From positions 22,538,142-22,602,141 of the forward strand of contig NC_085049.1 in NCBI RefSeq assembly GCF_963662255.1: a stretch of DNA of 64,000 bases, read 5' to 3'. Position 1 is the stretch's first letter, and each line of letters opens with the position of its first letter. Both the position numbers and the translations under genes were made by a program. The stretch is from Cinclus cinclus (lineage: Eukaryota; Chordata; Aves; Passeriformes; Cinclidae). The notes under the pieces were generated by a model. The model was not told the origin of the DNA. It worked only from the letters and a program-made list of their open reading frames with translations, and searched no databases. Of the stretch, positions 56,143-64,000 are shown in pieces.

Positions 56143-59010
56143 CAACCCCCTGAATGTGGTCCTCAGGGTTTAGTGTGTTTCCCACTAAATTATATGAAAT
56201 CTTACACTGTGATCACTGAAAATTTAAGTGGATTTTGTTCTGTCCATAGCAGGTTATTTATTAGATAAAATTTACAAAACCTTAAGTTATTGATTGACAT
56301 TTCTAATAAATTCAGATTCTTTAGCCAAACAACTTCAATGTTGGTTAGACATAATTCTGGATTTCTGAAAATGCCTTGAAACTCTCCACCTAACACACTT
56401 CTCCTGCAGGAGAACTAATTATGCAGAAAGCTTGAAAGTGTAACAGACCGCATTTTGCCATTTCCATTTTTCAGTATCGTGGACAAAACCACAGCCTAAT
56501 GAGCAAAACACTTATTTTGGTACTGTATTCTTCCTACTGTTTAATGCACTTTCCTTCTGCCTTTTTTTTTCCCCTAGAGTGCATGGTTTTGCACGTTGGC
56601 AGGATGCGTGTCAACATGAGCTGAATATATGTTTAATCTTAAATTTAGGAGCAAGCACTAAATTATCGAACATCAGTGCCTGCATGAAGGCAAAATTACA
56701 TCAACCCAGTAGGTTCTTCTGGTAAGGGAGACCAGGCCCTGCCCTCAAGCAAGCGGGGCACAGCAATTTCTGAAGTGGCAATACTGATACAAACACTGAG
56801 TTGCACAGAATCAACAATGCAGCCTGCAGCCTTTCTTGGGAAGCATGTGCAAAACCCCACAATTAAAATATTTTTTGGATGCATTTTCTTGCAAGTCATA
56901 GCAACACCTTGAGCATGCTCGGGGCTGTCACAGTGCGTTGTGATGGTCAAGGTAACCCCTGTTAGGAAATGAAGTGGCAACTCAGTGCTGCATGACTTGT
57001 GCTTGGTGGATCTGAAATAAAAATAAAGCTACAAGCTCAGACACTTACATGGAAAACAGCAGTTCCCTTCTGAATGCAGATACAAACCTTGTTCCTTTTT
57101 TCCTTTTTTTTTTTTTTTTCTGCAGGAAGCCCCCAGATTAATAATTGTTAAGAGAAAGCTGTTTGCAAGTGGGAGAAATTCTGTGTGTGTGGCTCTCCTA
57201 TAAATCCTCACAAATACCAGCCAGCACGACATTACCCTGTGACTGGCAATATGTAATGTCTGCATTTGAGATATTTCTGTACTTTGACCAGAAAACTCCC
57301 TACTGAATCCAAGTCTTGATCTTCAGGGAAGGGCTCCATGCAAAGGTAATCATCCTCTTTGAGGCCCACAGCTTCTTTGGTGCTGATCACCTCAACAGGT
57401 TTACCCTACTGCAGATATTTCCTCCTGGGGATGAAAATTCCTTCTCACAATTTCTTCCTTTTTTGTCCTCTGGGAGATACAAATGCTGTCAGTCATCTGG
57501 GAGCTTCATTCTCCCATCAGCTTGTTACCAATCCTGGTAATAGCTACTTTATTGAGGGAATGGTGAGTCCTTGTGCCACAGGGACTGAAAGGAAGGAAGG
57601 AAGGAGGTGACCTTGCAGGAGCTCAAGAATCAGGTGGGACCTGGCAGTGAAACTCTGTGTGTGGTTTCATGTTTGCACACTGGAGTTGGGCTCAAGGTCC
57701 CTGATGCAGGTCAAGGAGCGGGGAATGTCTCATTTTCTCTTATTTTTCCATCATTCCTACACCTCTACCCCAAAGATTTCCTGTTCTTAGGGGCTGAGAA
57801 ATTGGTTCTGCTTTTGCAAATAGCGCTGGTCTCCACAACAAGTACTCTTGAGTTTTGGTTTGGGAGGGTGGGGAGCTGTGGTGAAAGTGCTTTGACCTTC
57901 ATAAAGCTTCAGCAACACCCTCTTTACTCCTTTCTTGGTTGCCCTTTCCCAAATGAATGGCCATGCCCCACGACACAATTACAGATGGGCTTCAGAGAAG
58001 GAACTCAGTCAAACAGAAAACAGAAAGTAACCAAGCCCTTAGGCTTATTTAGTGAGATCTTCAATTTCTCAAAGGAAATTAGAATTTTTAAAAGCATTTA
58101 GATTATTAAAAATCTAGTGATTTAAAATCTTGGTTGATGTCTGCGTGCTCATTCAAATGTTTAATTACTGGTTCAAATCTGTTTATCAAACCTCTCTTTC
58201 CATACAGATTTTGTGGCAATTCTTCTTCTATTGAAACTGTCACTATCCATCATTTTTATGTCACCTGTATGAGAAGGATATGTCTCCTGCTCATAAATGC
58301 CAGATATCTTTTCAAAACCATAAGGAAAGGTGAAGGAAAATAATTATATATGGTCAAAACCTGTTTGCAGTGTTGCTGTGAATGTGGGTGACCAAATGCC
58401 TGAAACCAAGATGCAAGATGCCTGTGAGGCTCTGAAGCTGTTACTCCATCGGCGTAGGAAGGAGGCCAAGTAAGATGACAAGTGAAATGTTGTGGTTCTG
58501 GGAATTTCTAGGCTTATGGTTCACATGTGCATTTCATGTGAAAGCATGTCATGCGCCTGACCTGGCTGATCTTCTATACAGCTGTTGAACAAAAGTATGT
58601 GGAAGAAAGCTTGCATGCAAATCTCTTCTGTGGGTGCCAAACAGAGGTGTTTCAGTCCAAGAGAGGTTAATTACTGGGGCTGGGCAAGGAAGTACTTTCA
58701 GCAAAGGACTTTTGCTCTGAAGAATGGCAGGTTTTCCCACTCCCAAAAATTAATTTTTAATATGTCTCTTGTTTCTAGAGTAATAGGGCAATTCGTAATG
58801 TAGGGCATTGCTAGCTAGTGGCAGAAAGGTAGGTGCCAACAAAGCAAACAGTAAATAGAAATGGAAGGCTAAAGGCTTCTAAGGTGCAATGGAGTTTTAT
58901 TTGCATATATCACTTTATATATCACTTGCTTCCATAAATCACTTTAGTAGGGTAGAAAGAAGTAATTGCAGGATTGTCACTGGAGGAGAAACAATTCAGC
59001 CTTTAATTCA

Positions 59011-59322
59011 AAGAATCATTGAGGTTGGAAAACACCTCCAAGGTCATCAAGTACAACCTGTGCCCAATCCCCAGCTTGTCACCCAGCCCAGAGCTCTGAG
59101 TGCCACCTCCAGTTTTCCCTTGGACATTTTCAGGAATGGGGATTCCAAACATCCCTGGGCAGCCCTTTCCAATGCCTGACCACCCTTTCCAGGAAGAAAT
59201 TCCTCCTGATGTCCAACCTAAACCTCTCCTAGCACAGCTTGAGGCTGTTTCCTCTTGTCCTGTCCCTTGTTGATTGGGAGAAGAGCCTGACCCCCACCTG
59301 GCTGCACCCTCCTGTCAGGCAG
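59011..59322 (-). mobile_element. CR1 LINE 3' fragment
   Basis: Reverse-oriented copy beginning AAGAATCATTGAGGTTGGAA, with GGAAGAAATTCCTCCTGATG and CCTCTTGTCCTGTCCCTTGT, ending near CTCCTGTCAGGCAG. Confidence 0.9.
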
Positions 59323-61586
59323 ATGTGTATAAATGTCTTTTTAATTGTTGTAGTGCATATTATTGCCTGAATTTTAGCACGTCACTCATGGTAATTGACA
59401 TTCTACTCCCTACCTGTAAACTTGTTATTTTCTCCATCATTAACATTTCTCAGAAGTGAGTCACTGAAAGCTGCAAAGACACTTTCAGACATTACAAATT
59501 ATTGCTTACTTTGCTTATATGGAGTCTCTGATCCTTGGTGTGATATAGATTATATATAGAATTGTAAATGCAATATTCAAGAGACTGCCAGAATTCCTGT
59601 GCCTGCACAGCTTCAGACCATCAGTGTGGCCTGAACCCTTGCACTCTAAAGACTGAAAGCATGAACCCTCTCAGATGGAAATAAAGAGCTGGACTTGTAA
59701 TGAAGTAGCTCATTCTTAAAGCTTTTGTGCTGATTGTTAAAAAATTATCCAAAATAATGGGAATAAAACACCATCAAAATTGGAACCATGATTTTTCTTT
59801 GAATTTCTGCAAAAGGCAGCAAGTACATGCAGATGGGAACTGTTGCTCATCAATGACCATTTAATTTTAGAAGAGCAGGTTTCACAAACATCTGTGTTTA
59901 CACTGGCTTCACATAGTGACAAAAGAGTTGAGGAGCTGCCTTATTGGAAGTCTGAGGAGGGAAGCCAGGAATAACAGAAAGGGAAGAACATACCAGTAGA
60001 TTTGGTAGTTTGGTGACCTTCCTTAACCAATATGTGATCATGTTGAGCTGTTATCGTAGTTAGAAATCAAAAGGATTCTTCCTTGACAAGCTGGAAAGCC
60101 TTGGTTCCTTATGTTAAATTATCCTATGACTTCTCAGCTGCAAGGTTTTCCTGTTTTCTGAAGACAAAAGACAAGCACCATTCCCAAGTGGCTCAGCTGC
60201 ATGGATCAGGGAGATGGATTAAGATGATGTTTCTCTCAGCCACCAGATGTGACAACCTGTTTTTATATGGAGTCAGTTTTAGGAAGTCTTACTTAGGAAA
60301 GCAGAAAGAAGAACTGAAGAGAAGTTTCATCCGTGACACTTCCTTCCTTATCCCCCTAAATTTGTACTTTATAAATACTCCCTGAAATCCTTGCTTGGAG
60401 TGACCCTGAATGGGTTCTTAACCTATGGTGGATTGCTTTCAGGTTTTATTTCTGAGGAGTTTGCACAGTTAGAGGAAAAGAAATATTCCTGGGGGATTCC
60501 CTTGGAAGATCTGTGTATCTTGTTATGGGATACATTTCTTGTACTGTCACAAGATGAAATCAGGGGCTCCCCTGACAAATATAAAAGTTATATGACAACC
60601 CATCTATTTTTAGATGATTTAAATCAGTCAAGAGGGAAAAACATTTGTTTCCAAGACTATAATTTTCCAGATGACACCATTTTATTGCATGGTGCCATAC
60701 CATGAGAAAGAGCATTCTTGTGGCTTTTGAACTGGAAATCCTGTAGGAATGCTATTTCTGGCATTTATTTGCTGTGAAGCCAGGCACACATGGAGAGCAG
60801 ACAGACTGACCAGATACAGTTTGTGGTATTAAGGCATTCAGAAAAGTCCCTGCTGCACAGCCCTTTTCCAGTATCCAAAGTGTTGAGTGAAGTTGAAAAA
60901 TGATCAATGTAGATAAAATCTGAACGCCATGATCTGATCAGACAGCCAGACTTTCATGCTGTTACTGTGTTCCTTCCTCTTGCAAAAATGCTATTTTGAG
61001 AATTCAGCTTTTCGTCTTTCATATACTGATGCTTCTAAAATAATTCTTGGTAATGAGCAAAGTTTTTGTTGCAAAGTGGGAGTGAGGGTTAAATGGATAC
61101 ATTGAGGAAAAACCAAATGCCGTCTCTCCATTTTAACTGGGAAGATTTTTTTTTTTAAATTTACCCAAGTACTATGTGTGAACAAGCAAAAAAGATGCTG
61201 ATTGAGGAACAGAACAAGAGCTTAAGGCCGTTCTTCAGTCACCTTCTGAAGCTGGCAGGGATAGTGAATTCAGTGTGACTACACATGCAAGGGAAGTTTT
61301 TGCATGGGTAAATGCTTGTGCTTAAGACTTTGTACCATCAGATGCTTCCTGTAGTCAGTTAAACAGAGTGGGCTGTTTTGTTTTTTTTTCATTAAAAATA
61401 AAAATAATTTTAAAAAAAGGAAATAAAAAAGGAAAAAAGCACTAGGCTCTGAATTTTTTTTTAACATAGTTGTGTCTCTCCACAGCCTCCCTCATAGGAA
61501 CTGCTCTAAAATGATAGTCTGCCTGAACGGAGCAAAAACCCTAATAAATATGGTGCATTCCTCTTTAAAAAGTATATTTATTTAGT

Positions 61587-61763
61587 AAGTTTAGAAACCA
61601 CTCTGAGGTTAGGTTACAGCTATTGGGATTAGAGGGCGTCTCGTGGGCAGTTCAGACATCAAGCTATAGGTCCATGGAGCTGTTTCTAGCTTGATGTCTG
61701 AATTATGAATTAGGTTCATTCTAATTCCAATGGGGTAAACCTCAAAGCAGTTTATATACTTAT
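61587..61763. repeat. Long imperfect inverted repeat (foldback)
   Basis: Two perfect 16-base arms (61651-61666 and 61687-61702) flank a 20-base loop. Outside them, pairing continues imperfectly: CTCTGAGGTT near 61601 pairs with AACCTCAAAG near 61738, and ATTGGGATTAGA near 61622 pairs with TCTAATTCCAAT. All paired segments centre on about 61675. Confidence 0.85.
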
Positions 61764-63010
61764 GGCTAAGTGCTCCTAAAATACAGGCTATTTATTTAAA
61801 ACATACATGTAAAATGTAATATCTAAAAAAGATGTCTGGTCTAGTGATGCTGGAGCATAGCAACCCAGCCAAATAAATTCTGAATTCTGATTTTGGAGCC
61901 CTCAGAAAGGGATGGCACAGCTGGCTTTATGCCTCCTTCTGATATTCCCAGCTAGGTCAGATCCCTGCTTGGCTCAGAATGAACTGGAACACAAGCCACA
62001 AGACTAAATTAATCTTCCTCAGCCCAAGGCCTCTTCCGCAGCCATGTCTGTCATGCCAAAGCTGGGATAGCCTTGGGTCACGATGCCCTCCCTTGACCAC
62101 TCAGGAAAGTTCTGTAGGTCAGGAACACCCTGCAGGGTTAGCTTCTCTCTCTTGGTCACTGGAGCTGTGCAAAGAAGCCCAAATCTGCTTCTTAGCCTGA
62201 TTGGATATTTGGGAAGTAGGATGGAGCTGCAGGGTTGGACAGAAACTCAGGATTTATTAATAGCATTAATCGCATCAGCAATTGCTTCCATGAAGAGCCT
62301 CCCTGGTCTCTGAGCTCATTCCAGCAGCAGTGCCAGCTGTGAACATCTCACCTTAACCAGCAGGGCCTTTGACCCTGCTGCTGGCCATCAGTGGCCATGC
62401 CAAACTGGCTTTCCTATAGGGACTCTCATCCTTGTGGGGCAGAGCACTCAGCGAGGTTCCTGCAGGAGTCTAAGCCATCCCTCCCTCTACCCTTTTTTCT
62501 CAGGCTACCCAAGAACCTAAAGGAGAGACAGCATCCAATGTTTTCCTGGGATGGGAGTGGAACAGAAACTACCTGCTATTTTAGAACATCTGAACTGGCT
62601 CCATCACTAGGCAAGAAAAAAAAAAAGTCAGTTTACACTCTGGTTCTCTCTTCCCTCCTTACCATGCTCCTTCAATTTCCATTCCAGGAAATAAATGGGA
62701 CAAAATACCTCTCAAGTATTTACTTCTGCCTTGGCATTGAGTAAGGTGTGGAGAAGTCTTCTGGAAACAGCCATTCCCTGGTTTGGTCAGAAGGTGAGGA
62801 TCTTTAGCAGATGCAGAAGCAGCAGCAGCAAATGTGTAGTGGACACAGAGAGCAGATTTCTTTGGACACTGAAGGATTGTCATAGGACTGAAGGATTGCA
62901 TAATTAATTAATGTGGGGATACTGTGGCCAAAGATCACTTCATACAAATTTCTAGGAGTTGGCAAAACTAAATGTCACAAGCGAGCTAGTGGGAGTTAAA
63001 AACTGAACAT

Positions 63011-63126
63011 GGACAAAACCCGCTGTTATTGTTTTCTGTTTCCAAAGGAACTAAATCTCAACATTTGTGGACAAAACCCACTGTTACTGTTTTCTGCTTT
63101 CAAAGGAGCTAAATCTCAACATTTTG
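63011..63126 (+). repeat. 58-bp tandem duplication
   Basis: Copies at 63011-63068 and 63069-63126, both starting GGACAAAACCC and carrying CTAAATCTCAACATTT, with a few substitutions. Confidence 0.92.
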
Positions 63127-64000
63127 TGTGGCAGCAGAGTGCTTACTCACAGCTCTTGGATGCCTGAGGCTGACCATGCAGCACTAAATATGTGTGAGCC
63201 TAATGAGAATATTGAACTAATCCCTCTCCCCCAGCTGCCCAAATCCATTCAGAGTCACTTGGGAGGACTACTTCTTCTGGCATCACTGAATTTTGGGCTG
63301 GGCTCTGATTAGTACAGGAACAAGGAGTTGAGTGCTTTCAGTGGACTGTTGGGGTAGCAGCAAACTTCACATGTCATTAGGTAAGTAAGGAAGGATTATG
63401 GAGAGTGAGATAAAAGCAATGGAAAACCTGAACAGCTGACCTCTCTGTTTCACTGTGCTTTGACAGGCTACTCATGTGTCCTCAGAGCTTTCTGGATTAG
63501 CATCCCAAGGAGGGACAGCAGGTCTTTGAGGTGCAGTGACCCTACAGAGCAGACAGCATGGCTGGGGAAGGGCTCATTGCCTGAAATGTGTTAGAACCAG
63601 ATGCATGCCTGGAAAGGTATTTTTATTTTTTTTTTGTTTTGTTTTTTGATGATGACCAATACATATGGCCAGAGGAAAAATTCTCCAGCAAGGTGTCATA
63701 GGAGAATATGCATCAGTCAGAAAAAGAGAGAATTACAATAAAAGAAAGAAATCCTGTTGTAACAGATGAAGTACCTATCAAGTGGCAACAGAAGTTTATT
63801 TTCTTTGAGCAAAAGTAATGGATACACTTAGACATAATCCTACCCTCCAGTGTTTTAATTCCGATGGAACTTCTCATTAAGGAGAGACATCAAAATGGAA
63901 AAGTGCACACCCTAATGGAAACAATGTCATAAAGCTGACAGCATTTCTACAAGGTAGGTTGACACCTAAATTAGCTAAGGTGGCTTGAAACATGATGGGA

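Larger units (their letters stand above)
31000..64000. other. Gene desert downstream of KLHL42
   Basis: About 33 kb without an exon that I can support. It contains four CR1 fragments, the simple repeats, the direct-repeat pair and the foldback listed separately. In amniotes PTHLH is expected further downstream, and I did not find its conserved parathyroid-hormone-like exon here. The longest frames (for example 57607-58101 and 51556-52065) show no domain. Confidence 0.6.

Noticed and set aside
57607..58101. 164-residue open frame in the desert
   Set aside because: No recognisable domain, no splice context, no homologue that comes to mind; the length is possible by chance in 64 kb on six frames.
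58165..58185. GGTTCAAATC resembling a tRNA B box
   Set aside because: No A box at a suitable distance and no cloverleaf can be drawn around it.
60083..60705. Two consecutive frames of about 100 residues each
   Set aside because: They are in different frames separated by stops, show no domain or sequence familiar to me, and have no promoter or retrotransposon context. Chance is the simplest explanation.
31000..64000. Possible PTHLH exons
   Set aside because: The conserved hormone region was not seen in any frame on either strand; the gene probably lies beyond the window end.

Overview
The window is a stretch of vertebrate nuclear DNA, almost certainly from a bird. It is AT-rich, has low gene density, contains spliced genes with GT-AG introns, and carries at least five fragments of CR1 LINEs with the 3' end typical of bird (and more widely sauropsid) CR1. 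I cannot name the species. I see no bacterial, viral or CRISPR-type content.

Two protein-coding genes can be supported exon by exon. MANSC4 lies on the minus strand (coding exons 7947-8175, 6466-6600 and 4876-5549; 345 residues). It encodes a small type I membrane protein with a signal peptide, a MANSC cysteine domain, a Ser/Thr-rich stalk, one transmembrane segment and a short basic tail. KLHL42 (also called KLHDC5) lies on the plus strand (coding exons 16879-17780, 24095-24288 and 27960-28411; 515 residues). It encodes a BTB-BACK-Kelch substrate adaptor for a cullin-3 ubiquitin ligase. The two genes are divergently transcribed and their coding starts are about 8.7 kb apart. This arrangement fits the amniote gene order MRPS35 - MANSC4 - KLHL42 - PTHLH. 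I did not find exons of the outer neighbours MRPS35 or PTHLH.

Layout: 1-4.5 kb is sequence 3' of MANSC4; 4.5-8.4 kb is MANSC4; 8.4-16.1 kb is the intergenic space between the divergent starts, with one CR1 and a weak LTR-like segment; 16.2-17.7 kb is a CpG island covering the KLHL42 promoter and first coding exon; 17.8-28.4 kb is the rest of KLHL42; 28.4-31 kb is its probable long 3' UTR; 31-64 kb is a gene desert with four CR1 fragments, simple repeats, a 144-158 bp direct-repeat pair, a 58-bp tandem duplication and one long imperfect palindrome near 61.67 kb. There is no functional link between the two genes visible in the sequence beyond conserved neighbourhood.

The items most worth a second look are the roughly 175-bp foldback at 61587-61763, the direct-repeat pair with TG...CA ends at 32531 and 33837, the long T tract ending in a good splice acceptor just upstream of the KLHL42 start, and the low-complexity N-terminal extension of KLHL42. 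I see no convincing new gene system.
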